In this document: positions 32,201 through 44,171 of the stretch, in pieces | How positions within the stretch are numbered: position 1 is the stretch's first letter | Layout: each line of letters starts with the position of its first letter | Source of the DNA: Mantamonas sphyraenae | Lineage: Eukaryota > CRuMs > Mantamonadidae | Length of the DNA: 64,000 bases | Direction: 5' to 3' | Assembly (NCBI GenBank): GCA_026936335.1 | Contig: JAPMXV010000001.1 | Coordinates: 186,001-250,000, forward strand | Position numbers and translations under genes: made by a program | Notes under the pieces: model-generated | What the model was told of the DNA's origin: nothing | The model's database searches: none | What the model saw: only the letters and a program-made list of their open reading frames with translations

Positions 32201-35200
32201 TGCGGCCAGCATGTCGTACACCGTGCGGTTGTATGCCACTGCACGCACACTTGCCAAGTGTGCAGGGTCGACGTCTGCGCGTGCCTCCAGGACATCGACT
32301 GCATCCAACACCAGCCCCAGCAGCCACACGGCCACAGTGTGTTTGCGCAACGCATCCATCACGTTGTGGCGCATCTTGTCTTCGACGGCCATGATGCCAC
32401 GCATGACATGGCACATGTCCACACTGCCTGTGGCCCCTCCATCCTCCTGCTTCTTCTCAAACGCACGCATGCGCACCAGGCGTGTGTTGAGCCAATCCGG
32501 AGAACTCGGGTAGGTTTGCACAAACTGCAGGTTGGCGGCTGCCATCTCGCCAAGGCGCTTCAACGCAGCAACCGTGTCTTCCACGGCCTCCACACCACTG
32601 CGCACGTCTTCCAGCACGCGTGTGTACAACAGTTGAAAGTCGGCCATGTCTGTGGCCGGTGTGTGTTGCTCCAGGAACATCGACGAACGTGCCACACGCG
32701 ACGTGGGAAGCGAAAAGTGGGGCTCCAGTGCGGGCGAGCTGTCCACTGCCAGCGACAGCAGTTGCATGACGGCACTTTGGGTGTGGTCGCCTTCTTCCTC
32801 CCGTTCGCCCTCCTGCTGCTGCTGTGCTGCCTCCTGGCCCATGCGTTCCATGGCAGACAGGGGTGCTTGCGACAGCACACGCATGAGCACGCGACGCGAG
32901 CTGAGGGCGGCTTCGCGTGTCTCCTTGGCCAGCACAAGGGCACGCAGGAGAGAGGGGCGCACGTGGGTGTTGTAAGTGCGCTCCGAGTCGGCGCTAAACA
33001 CGCGGAAGCGGCGGTCAAAGTTGGGTCGCTCGATGCTCTCAAACGGGAACCAGTATTGTTCCATCTCCTTCGTCGGCACCAAACAGGAAGCGCAGACGCA
33101 CGCAGCGGTTGGCTTCGTCCACCTGCGTCACCTTGCCCCAATGGCCCACACATCGGTTCATCTCGGGCACCCAGTTCACACGCGAGGGCTTCAACACCTG
33201 TGTGGCCACCTTGAGCATGCATCCTTCAAACACCTCTTCGAACAACCATGGACCCTTCGAGCGCACCTTGCTCACTTCCTTCACCAGACGCTTGATCTCC
33301 ACCTCCAGTTCTGCCTGGTTCTCCGCCTCCTGGTCGTCCGGCACCACGCCAAACAGCGACAGCACGTCCATCTGCTCCAACTCCACGCCTTCGTCTTTGA
33401 AATCGCATTCGTCGTCACTCAGTCCATCATCGTCATCACCTGTTCCGTTGTCTGAGCTGCTCGACGACGATGCCGACGACGAAGATGTGCTTGTCGTTTC
33501 AGGTGTCAAGACGATGTCTTGGGTTGCATCTGCAAGGTCTCGGATCACAGTGACAGACCAGGAGTTATCCCCTTCGCCATCGCCCTCTTCGCCGGGGTGT
33601 TCGGCACCCACCACTGGCGTGGTCGGTTCCGACGATGTCACGCTGCCCATCGACATTTGCAGGGCTGCTTGCAGAGCTGCAGCCTCGTCGTACTCGTCGT
33701 CCTCTTCCTCACCCTCTTCACCCTCCTCCTCTTCCTCTTCTTCTTCTTCCTCTGCCACCTCTTCGTCGTTGCCGTCTTGTGCATCCTCTTCACCTGCCTC
33801 GTGCATCTCCTCAGAGGCAGCCAATGCGGCTGCAAACGCGGCGTCCTCATCATAATCCTCGTGTTGGTGATTGTGTTCGTTGCCACCTTCCTCAAGCACC
33901 ACCTCCACATCGGCCGCAGCCACCGCCGCACCCCCAGTGTCTGCATCCGCGCTGGTGGTTGACGTTGTTGCCGTGCCCGAGTCCTCGCTTGCCTCGGCCT
34001 CGACGTCCTTGTCACCCGAAGCGGGGGTGGTGCCATTCGCCGCAGCCTCCATGTCCATGATCAGCTCCTCCACGCTGCTGGGCACCTTGTGGCCTGCCGC
34101 CAGCTTGTCACAAATGTACACAGCTCGCTCCAGCTCATTCATCGTTGCGTAATGAGCGGCCAATTCGTCCAGAGCGCTTGATGCACTCGATGCACCCCCA
34201 CCGCCACCGGCACCACTTCCACCGCCGCCAGCACCACCGCCGCCACTGCTGCTGCTGCTGCTGCTGCTCTCTCGGCTGCCTCCTTTTGAGCCGCCTCTGC
34301 CATGGAGCGTGCCTCTTCGTACAGACGCAGATCATCTTCGTCGAGCACATGCACGGCTGCGCCATTGGCACCGTCCTCGTCGTCGTCCCCATCGTCCCCA
34401 GCCTGTTCCAGCTCCCATGCGTGCTCCAGTAGCCACATGGCGGCCATGGCCACATTCTGACCCGTGGCTTTCAGAGCAGCCACACATGCTTTCATGCTGT
34501 AGCCCATTTCTGTGAGCGACATGGCATCGGCCACAAACTGCGGTTGTTCTTCCAGGGGCACCACACGTTCGACGACAGGGGCACGCAGGAAGGCTTCGGG
34601 ATCAAACATGAAAGCCTGTTGGCCAAAGTTGGCCATCACCACTGCACCTTGGCTGTGCAACCCGACAATGGGTGTGTGGTTGCCCGTCACGTCCTCTTCT
34701 GCCAACCCCACCATCTTGCCGTTGACAGTGTAGTACAGTCGCGCGGTGGCAATGTCCCACAGCAGACCTGCTGTGTCGCCCTGGTTCCACCGTGTCTGCT
34801 TGAAGTTGTGGTTGACCTTGCCGCCCACCAGGGCGTCTCCCGTGGCTGCGTGGAAGCCGTACCCGCCCGGCATGATGCCCGGCATTCCCCACGTAAAGTT
34901 GCGCTTGTTGGGGAACAGACCCAGGGCCACGTAGCACTCGCTGTGACCCTTGTCCAGCACGGTGACTTCAAAGTAGTAGTACCGCAGGGTGTTGGAAATG
35001 CCATGGTCTGCACGCAGCACACCCACCGTGTGTTCGCACTTGTCCACGGGCTTCATGTACCGCACCGTGTACGGATCAATCATGTGCAGGTAGTCCGCGT
35101 ACGTGGGTTCGAACCGTGTGGGCACGCGTGCATCTTGGTTGGCGTACAAGGCGTACGGTTCGTCCGAGTGTGCGTGTGCATCCATCTCCAGCTTGCGACT

Positions 35201-38200
35201 CGTCCCACTTCCGCCACGCTGCTTTGCCCATCGCTCACGCATCGTCCATGCGTCCACAGGCACCGTCTCTTCCGGTGTCTCCTGCAAGGCCAGCTCACGC
35301 AGGGCCTGCAGACTCTCGCCGCTGGCCGCAACCCGTGCCAGGCACGCTGCATCCTGCTTCACCATCTGTTCCAACGCCAACGCGCTCGCCGTCTGCAAGT
35401 CATGCAGGGCCAGTTGCTGCTGGTTGACATTCTCAGCCTCGTCGGCATCGTCGGCATCGCCATCCTGGCCATTTGTCTTGAATCTTGCCATCTGCTCCTG
35501 CAAGGCAGGCAGATGGGCCAGCACGCTGTGTACGAGGGCATAGTCGTCGCCGCCGAGGAAAGGTGCAGCCACGTGGCAGGCTGCGTCGGGGCTGACGACG
35601 TCGGTGGTGACGTCGATGGGCACCTTGGGTGAGGACGAGTCCAGAACCACTCGCATGCGTTGGATGTCGTCGTTGATGGCAACCACCACTCCGGCCTCAG
35701 ACACAGTGCCCATGGCCACTTGTGCACGTCCACCCACATAGGCAAACTCCTTGGTGCCTCCCAGCACGTACAGGGCACCCAGGGCACGTGCAGGCACAGC
35801 GCCCTCGTCCACGGACAGTTCGTTCAATGCATCCAAGAGCAATGTGCGCACCAGCGGCTCCCACTGAGCGTACCGTGTCAGCTGGCGCATGATGGAGACA
35901 AACTCCATGGCCCGCCAGCGGCATCGTTCGGCGCAGCCGTAGCGGGTGCTCAATGCCTCGCCTGCGTGGGTGATCATCCATGTGAGGATGGAAGGCACAC
36001 GAGACCATTGGTCGGCGGAAGGGTCGACCACAGGCAACACAAAGCGGAACAGGCGGATGGCCAGGCGAGCCACACGGTTGCTGGTGGCCTCAAACAACGC
36101 ACGCAGATCCAGCAGGGTGCGTTCGGCCATCAGATACGTGCTGATGTGCGTTGCAGAACGGAAGTGGTACAGAAGCGCAAGCACATCGAAGCACTGCTGC
36201 TCTGCCGTCACACCGCCAGCCTCGTTGCTGTGTGCCGTCTCATTCCCGGATCCGGATGACGATGACGTGGACGATGCTCCGACGGATGCATCCACAGCGG
36301 CAGAAGAGGCCCAGGTGGCACTCAGCACCTCGCGGTCGCCGGCATACTTGTGCAGCTCCTGCAGGAGGAAGTCAAACACGGATTGCTTCATCTCCACCAA
36401 CGGGGTCTCTTGACCCATGCAATTGCCAACCTCGGTGCGCACCACCAGCGCAGCCAGCACACGGTACAACAACCAGGCCGCTTGCGTACGTTGTGTGGCC
36501 AGTGTCCGCCTGCGTGTGGTCATCGGCGTGTGTTCAACGCCAGATGATGATGACGATGACGACGACGACGACATGGCTCCTCCCTCTGAGGACGAGGCTC
36601 CTGCTGCGTCGTTTGCTGCAACAGAGGCACTGTCGCGTGCAATAAAGGCAGCCAGCGAGTTCAACACCTGCACCGAGTGCAGGAAGCCAATGTCATTGGT
36701 TTGGAACTCAATGCTCCACAAATCCATGCACAGAATCTGCAGCGGCATCATTTCAAGCGCCCACGCTCGCTGCTCGGTGGCCTTGTTGTTGCCGCTGCCG
36801 GACTCGGTGGCCATCTGCTGCGACAGCAGGCGAGCGAGCTGAGTGAAGAGGATGGCAAACTCGGCACGCACCAAATTCTGCAGTTCACGTCCACATCCAC
36901 TCAGGCGATGCAAATAGTGGACATTCTCCTCGCCCACGTCCTGTGTCAGCGCAATGCGCGGGTCCAGATGCTTCTCCTTGAACAGATGTGGCTTCAACGA
37001 AAGATCCAGCAGACGCAGCACATCCTCCTTCACGGACACAGTGGAAAGACACTCAAACAGGCGGTTAAACGTACGCAAGCCCTCTGCACGGCTGCGTGCT
37101 CGCACCTGTCGCTGCTGCAAGGACGCTTGCAGCTGGGACAGGTCCACCGTGTCCGAGGTGAGGAACGTCTGCACGTCCTGCATGATGCGCTTGCCCTTGG
37201 ATTCGCTTGCCGCACTCTGAGACGATACCATCTGTGCCTGCGAGCGGAACTGTTCAACAGAGCGCATCAAATCCATCACGTGGTCCCAATGCTCACTGCG
37301 TCCTTGCACCTCCCCGCTCTCCCCTTCCACGGTCATTTGACGCAGCAGCGGCGATGTCCCACTGGCTGCCAAATCGCCCAGCTCGCCCATCGTCGGGCTC
37401 GCCGTTCCGTCGTCCGCACCCAGCATGGATTGCGACGGCGATCGCGACATGGGCGATGGCGTCGAAGTGGACGCTGACGCTGACGCTGACGATGACGACG
37501 ACGACGACGATGTGTTGCCCCCTGCTGCTGGCGTTACCTCCAGACTCAAACTCTCCATGCCATCGGCCAGGTTTGTGGTGGCTGCGGGTGTGCTGGGGCT
37601 GATTGCCTCGTCGCCTCCTGCGCCGCCTGCACCGCCACTCAGCGAATCGGTGCGCAGACGCGTAAGTGACACGTTGCTCGATGCCGATCCGGGTGTTTCC
37701 TTGGGTGAAATGGGTCCATCGACGCCAGGTTTGGGTGTCGATGAGGGTGAAAGGGAGGCGACGCCTGCAGATCCGCTTCCGCCAGCGAGGTTCGTCTGGT
37801 CGTCCGCCGCCTCAGTCAAGCCAAGGCTGGGTGCGGCACGGCCTGCTGCGGGTGGAGTGATGCCGTCGTCGACCATCCACGAGGGAAGGATGTCCAGGAG
37901 GAAGCGCACGCGCAACAGTCGGTCTTTGTACAAGGTGCTCTCCTCGTCACTGTCGCCCAGCGAGGACACCAGACCCAAGACAAGCGTGGCTGCCTGACGG
38001 AACACCGTAGTGAGCTCGCTGGGAGGCTTGGGACCAAACTGGTCCGTGGTCGGCGCAGATCGTGGCAGCCGATTCACCTTTGTGTCCCAATGAGCACCCA
38101 GGTACTCTGCGTAGGTGCGTGCCAACGTCACCATGCCCAGGTGCAGCAACAGGGCGGCCAACACGCTGCGGCTGAATTCCAGATGGGCCACGTTGGCAAG

Positions 38201-41200
38201 CGGCCGCAACATGCCGTTGGACGACACCATGTGCTTCACAAGCATGCTCGCTTCGCCTCCACTGTCCAGCTGCAGTGCAGCCAGGAATGCATTGTTGTCC
38301 TGCATCTCAGTCGCCTCGGAGGCCGACGATGCAATGTCCTCCAGTGACACGCTGGTGTACCTGTGCAACGCAGGCGACGATGCCATCAAACTGGGCCTGC
38401 CCTTGGGCTTGCTCTTGCTTGCAGCCGAGGATGTGGATGAGGATGACGACGATGACGGTTGCATGGACGATGACATGCCTCCGCAAAGCAAAGGGCCGTC
38501 GATCCAGCGCGAGCAATCGCGTTCGTCCTCGCTCATGGGCCCTCCGGTGACCAGGGTGCCTGCGCACTTGGCAGCCAGCCAGCAAGTGGTCTTTGTGAGA
38601 TCCAGCAGCCAGGGCAACTCTAGATGTTTGTCGTAGATGGGCTTGACTGTGGCACGGTATCCCCACAGCGTGCTCATGCGATCCGTCTTGAAGGCAAACA
38701 CGACGGTGTTGCCCTCGATGACGAGTGGCTCCTTGGGCCAGTTGCCACTTGTTGGGGAGCCGGAAAACACGTGCGGCACCAGTTTGTCTTCTTCAGACAC
38801 GTTGCCGCCTTCCTGCACGCGCGCATAAAGCTCCAAGCTGTCGTGGTTGCCCTCTGTGTGGCAATTGGGATCAAAGCTGATCACCAGCTTGGAGGCGTCC
38901 GGGATGCTGACCTTTTCAAACGTCTGGCTGTGCGGTGGGTACGGATGCAACGAATCGATGCTCATCTCGCGGATGCGGTTGGTTTGGGCACTCTCCAGGT
39001 TGTCCCTGCGGAACTCAAGGTCCGCCTTGGCCAGACTTGGGCACTGTTGCACCACACGGTCCAGGGTGGCAATCAACGGCATCAAGGAGCCCAACACCTG
39101 TGACACCATCCACTTTGCGTCTGCAAACAGACACAGTGCATTGATCAGCGGCGGCAACACGACGCCCACCACCGTCTCCTTCAGCACATCCATGGCAGCC
39201 AGCAACGCCTCGTCGGAGGAGGAAGGTGCGTTTGCTGCACCTGCGCTGCTGCCTTCGCCCAGCAGCGTGGTGCGCAGCACACGTGTGCATCCGTCCAGCA
39301 CCGTGCCCACGTAGCCCACCAAGGCCTTGACCTCGGGCATGGCGGCAATGTCTGTGGACTCGACAGCTTCCTGCAGGTAGCCCACCTGCGAAAGGAGGTC
39401 ACGCTGAACATTCAGCACGAGGAACAGCAGAGGCGATCTGTGGTCTGCTTCCATCTGTGCAAACTTGCTCGCACTCAGGCTGTCGTTCATGCTGAGGTTG
39501 AGCACAGCCATGGTCGAAGGCGGCACGGCCGACGCCGGTTCCCGAGAATCCAGCAGCGACGACGTGGACGCCGCGGCGTTGCCCAGGCTTTCTGCGCTCG
39601 ACTCCACCGCCTGTTTGATGAGCAGATCCACCACCGAGGTGAGGAACTGGCCTTGTGACGAGTCGCCAGGCACGAGCAGAGCGCTGAGGCTGGAGTGACG
39701 AGAAAAGTGCTTGCAGAACGCAGTCAGGAATCGACTGCCAGCGCCCATGTGGGACGCAGCCGCACCTGTGGAAGATGCGGACGACGAGTGGACAGCAGCC
39801 GTGCTGCCTTCCTCCTGTGCCTGTGTGTGGTTGTCTGCCAGCTGACGCGGGTCGCTGGGGATGTTCTGGATACTCGCGATGAGTTGGCTCTGGTCCTCTT
39901 TGGCGGAGAAGAACGTGGGCAAGCCAATTGTCAGCACCTGCATGGCTTCCGTGTACACAAAGGCATTGTAGTGGCCATGAGACACATTGGCCAGGCACTG
40001 CAGCGCTTGACGCATGCGATACAGGGCCGAATCGACTCCGGTGCCCGGTGCCAAGCCCACTGTTTGGGCGTCCACCTGCCACCTGTCCAGCCAGTACAGA
40101 TTGTTCTTCAGCGTACGCAGATACACAATCAGGGCGTAGATTGTGTGCACACGCTCGATGGGAAGGTCCACCTCTGCGGTGGGGTCTGTGTCGCCTGCAC
40201 CTTGGCCTGCAGCCTGCAAGATAAGGCGCAGCAAGCGCTCCATGGCATCCTGCTGCACACAGACGGAAAAGGGCATCTGGTTGCCGTCGAGCACGCCGTA
40301 CTGCTCGAGATGCATGTCCACCCAGTAGGGCCGCTTGACCTCGTTCAGGGACATGATTTGCGGGGCGCCAAAGCGAGCCAGGCGGTCGAGGGAGGCCAGT
40401 AGGATCATGGCTACATCGCCTGCGCGCATGGGTTTGTTCTCCGCCACAGCCTGGGCGTCAAAGACGTGGGCGTGTGTGGAGGCAGACAGCACCAGCTGCG
40501 AACACATGGACGGCAGGTTGCCTTCGCCTCGGCAGTACGCACGTGTGGCTCGCCAGCCGGGCTCCGGGGCGGGACCCACATTGGGCAGTGCCATCAAGGT
40601 GTGGTTGTGGTTTGTGTACACCCACACAATGTTTGTGTGTGCATCGTACACGGTGCTCAACGGGGAGCGATCCAACTGCGGTATGTTCTGCACTGCCTTG
40701 TGACGCACCCACGCATCGGGTGTGAGGGCGCTCGTCTTGTCGTCGCCGTCTTTGTCCTGTGCTTTGTCCTGTGCTTTGTCCTGTGCTTTGTCCTGTGGTT
40801 GGTTGCGGCTGCCCGTGCCCTCTTCGTTGTCCTTGCCATTGGCGCTGGCTGTGTCTGTGCACGCATCTGCATCGAGGGCCAGTTGCAACACCTCGAAGCT
40901 GGTCTTGCTGGAGAGGGTGTCGCGCACCACACTCAGCACACGGCCATCGGTGTATGCGGCAATGGGGCAAGGGTGGCGCACGTACATGCCTCGGAAGGCG
41001 ACAAAGCGCACGTCAATGTTGTGCGATCCGTTGGCGTTGCTGGACAACTGGGTGCTGCTGATGAACTTGATGAGGATGTAGGAGCACACACGCGGCTGGT
41101 GCTGCTCGATTTCCACCGTGTGTTGTTCCAGCGACAGCTGAAAGAACGACGAAGGCAGCATCCACTGCGGCAGGCCGTGATTCTCCGGGTACGTCATCAC

Positions 41201-41854
41201 ATCCATGGCCTGCGCTGCCGTAAAGTTGTCAAACATCTCAAACACCTTGAAGTCAGGCTCCTCGTCCAGAAACCAGATGAGGCCAAAGCGCACCGGGTTG
41301 GTGTATCCCTTGCGGGGTGCACGGATCATGTACTTGGAGCACGAGAAGCGCTTGCCGTGTGCGTCCCCCAACAACACGTTGACATTGGCTGGCTTGGTCG
41401 ACGAGTAGCACTTGCGCGACTGTTCCAGCAGATTCTCCACGGGATAATCCGTTACGCTGCCGCCGTCACACCGCAGCACGGTCAAATTCGACAGCCACGG
41501 GTCGTTCGCATCCTTCGACTCTCCCACCTTGTTGGAGGCTGAAGAAGACGAGGAGGACGAGGAGGACGAGGAGGAAGCAGGTGGTACGCCTGCAGCAGCG
41601 TCGCCTTCCACCGCTCCGTCGTCGCCGTGGTCGCCCTCACTCGCTTCCACCACAGGGGACACGGGAACCACCGTCACCGTGGCTGCACCCTCGCTGCTAT
41701 GACTTTGGTTGTCTTCCTGAGGTGCGCCACGTTCCTCCTCGTCGTCTTGGTCCTCGGGGGCCTCGGAAGCCGACGCCGACGCAAACTCTGCCTCCAGGTT
41801 GGCCGTGGTGTCTACATCCTGGCTGGCACTGGCATCCATAGTGACGCCCGGACC

Positions 41855-41902
<48 letters not shown>

Positions 41903-43863
41903 TCCGGGTGTTGCGGGTGAGATGGCATTGCGTGTGCCCATCCACGTGCTGGGGCTGGAGTTGCCCAGGTTCAAATCGGGCAGCTCTCGCTGTTGGACGA
42001 CGCTCTCGCTTTCGGGATCGTACACGGTCAGCCACAGGTGTTGGGTGCGAGCCTCCTCCACCACATAGCCGTGCAACACAAACAGCAGCTCGCCATCGGT
42101 GGTCATGCAAAACTCAGAGGTGGCCATGTGTGCATGTCCCTCGGGTGCAATGGCCCACTCGGCAGCCGTCCACTCATTGGCGTGGCTGTTGTCCTTCTCT
42201 TCATCGTCGCCTTCGTCGTCGCCAAACAACGATCGACTGACACTTTCCAGCGTCTCTGGGGACAGCTCCCACAGCTGCACCGCCACATTTGTAGCATCCC
42301 CTTGCGACTGGGGCCTGCGCGTGAGCACAAAGAGGGAGCCGTTTGCACAAGCCATGGTTGTGGCAGCGTCGCTGAGAAAGTGTTTGCGTTCGAGGTAGAT
42401 TGCATCCAGGGTGGTGCCGTGGAATCCCGTGCCCACCTTCATCAGGGCGTTGCTATTGTGCACATACATGAAGCGGTTGTCCATGGCCACGCTGCCATTG
42501 GCCGTGCTACTCGTGTCGTTGTGTGCACGCTGGCCAAACTTGTGACTCCACATCGTCGCCCCACAACTGTCCATGTGATTCAACGCAGGTGCGCGTGCAT
42601 GCATGGCCAGCTTGTGCAATTGAGGCATCACACACACCTCCATGTCTGCTCGTGCGTTCAGGAACTCCACCATACGCAGCAATTCGTTCTGCGACCGCGA
42701 CGCTACCGTGTACTGCATCAACAGTGGCACCGCCTCCTGTGCCGCTGCCTCTGACTCGCTTGCATATGTCCACACACGTTCCATGGCCATCCGAAGCCAC
42801 GCCGTGCTCTGTGTCTCTCGCAACGGAAGCTGCATCTTTTGCCACCGCTCCTCATCCATCATCACTTTCAACGTTTTCAGCAGCACCGTGGCATCGCCTG
42901 TGCGTGGATACAGAACGTTGCCCGTGCGCGGTTGATGTGTATGGGATGTGACGCCCCATCCATGCCGTGTCAGTGTCTTTGCTTCCTTCCTCTCGTGTCC
43001 AAGCCCTTTGTTTTGCTGGCTCATTCATCTTCCGCCAATGCAAGGCAGGATTGGCTCCTCGCAGGCGCCCACCCAAGCCATCCGCACCCACACAGCCGTG
43101 TCCTTGGTCTCCCTGGCACGCCAGAGTGGGTGTGTGTGTGTGTGCATGCCTCGTTGGGTCATCCCATGTCACAATCCCTTCCACGTACCGGTTTCGTCCA
43201 AGGCCTCGAGCAAACGCGCCAACACGTCGAAGGAGAACAGCACGTGCGAGCTCATCCCTTCCTCATTGTACCTGCGGTTGCCCAGAGAACTGCCGTCCAT
43301 AGACACCAGTGCATCGTCGTCCACATCCTGTGAGTGTACACATGTGCTGTGTCAGTCTCCCTGGGGAGTGGTGTCTGTGTGCGTGCTGCCGTTCCCGCCA
43401 AATCGCCTTCCGAGCCGGGTTTCCCGCCACATGCCACGTATGCCCAACCTACCCGAGTTTGTTTCCTCCTGCGCTCAAACGCCTGGTGGATACGCAGAAG
43501 GACGCGCAAACGGGAGCGCAGTAGAGTGAGAAAGAGGCCTCCGCTGGCGGAGAACGAGGTTGTGCTCAACTGGCGAATGCACGACCAGATGATGTGATCC
43601 AACTGTCTGGCCATCTCCTCCTCCGTGCACTTGTCCTCGTCCATGAGTCCCACCATGAGGGCGTCGTCACGTGCACTCTTGGATTCAAACTGTTGGTAAA
43701 AGTCTTCGTTGCCGATCACCGTCGCCAACTCGGGGAACTCGTTGCTCGCTGCCAGCGAGTCAAACACAAAGCGCTCGTCCAGCACTTGCCCTTCGTCCAG
43801 CGCAAGCCATTTCTTGTCATCAATGATGTGATCTGTGTTGGATGATGACAATGCGCCGCCCAT
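29226..43863 (-). CDS. Giant HECT-type E3 ubiquitin ligase (SPRY-UBA-ZZ-ZZ-HECT)
   Basis: Exons 43863-43453, 43327-43189 and 42897-29226 join in phase. Three one-base shifts interrupt exon three: near 34255 in a CTG microsatellite, near 33068, and near 30283 at a C4 run. Correcting them gives 14223 bases, 4740 residues. In order: a helical N-terminus; a beta-propeller-like region; a CUB-like block (SKLVISFDPN, about 38950-38600); a SPRY domain (YYYFEVTVLDKGHSECYVALG, partly quoted, about 35000-34580); a UBA (LTEMGYSMKACVAALKATG); acidic linkers; two ZZ zinc fingers (CDGCRQTPI..RYKCLQCADYDLC; CQMCGVSPI, about 31350-31000); and a C-terminal HECT domain with catalytic Cys in SATCFFQLFLPKYSS (29411-29409). 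HECT ligases pass ubiquitin via this Cys. Size and parts recall HERC1/HECTD4, but no RCC1 repeats are seen, so I give no symbol. Confidence 0.85.
34246..34268 (-). repeat. CTG/AGC microsatellite at a frame break in the HECT gene
   Basis: Reads as poly-Ala upstream and poly-Ser/Gly downstream, depending on frame. The coding register changes here. Confidence 0.8.
41856..41901 (-). repeat. AGC microsatellite coding for poly-Ser in the HECT gene
   Basis: About 15 units in frame in the N-terminal third of the ligase. The frame is not disturbed here. Confidence 0.9.
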
Positions 43864-43947
43864 CTCTTCCCCAAACAAGAAATTTTTTGTGTTGGTGTCC
43901 GCGCCCGCCCCCAACTACGTGTAACTCTTGGCCCCGCACACATCCCC
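43864..43947. promoter_or_regulatory. 84-base divergent promoter (HECT ligase / polycystin)
   Basis: Only 84 bases separate the start codons of the two genes on opposite strands. A T6 run lies at 43883-43888; no core element assigned. Confidence 0.45.
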
Positions 43948-44134
43948 ATGGCCTTCCGTCCCAAGCCTGGAGGCGGTATTGAGATGACGCCCGTGGGCGG
44001 CAGCGCAGGTGGCCCTGGACGCAAGCAAACGGGCACTGGCGGACGCGTACGTTGCGGCGCAGCAAGCGTGAATTTCGTTCCACACACCCTCACACACCCT
44101 CACCTCATGGGATGTCACTTCGCGTGTGCATGTC

Positions 44135-44171
<37 letters not shown>

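Noticed and set aside
30527-33214. Open frame of 895 codons on the + strand
   Set aside because: Lies opposite the ZZ and mid regions of the HECT gene. Composition (His, Gln, Cys, Val) is typical of an antisense shadow, with no domain.
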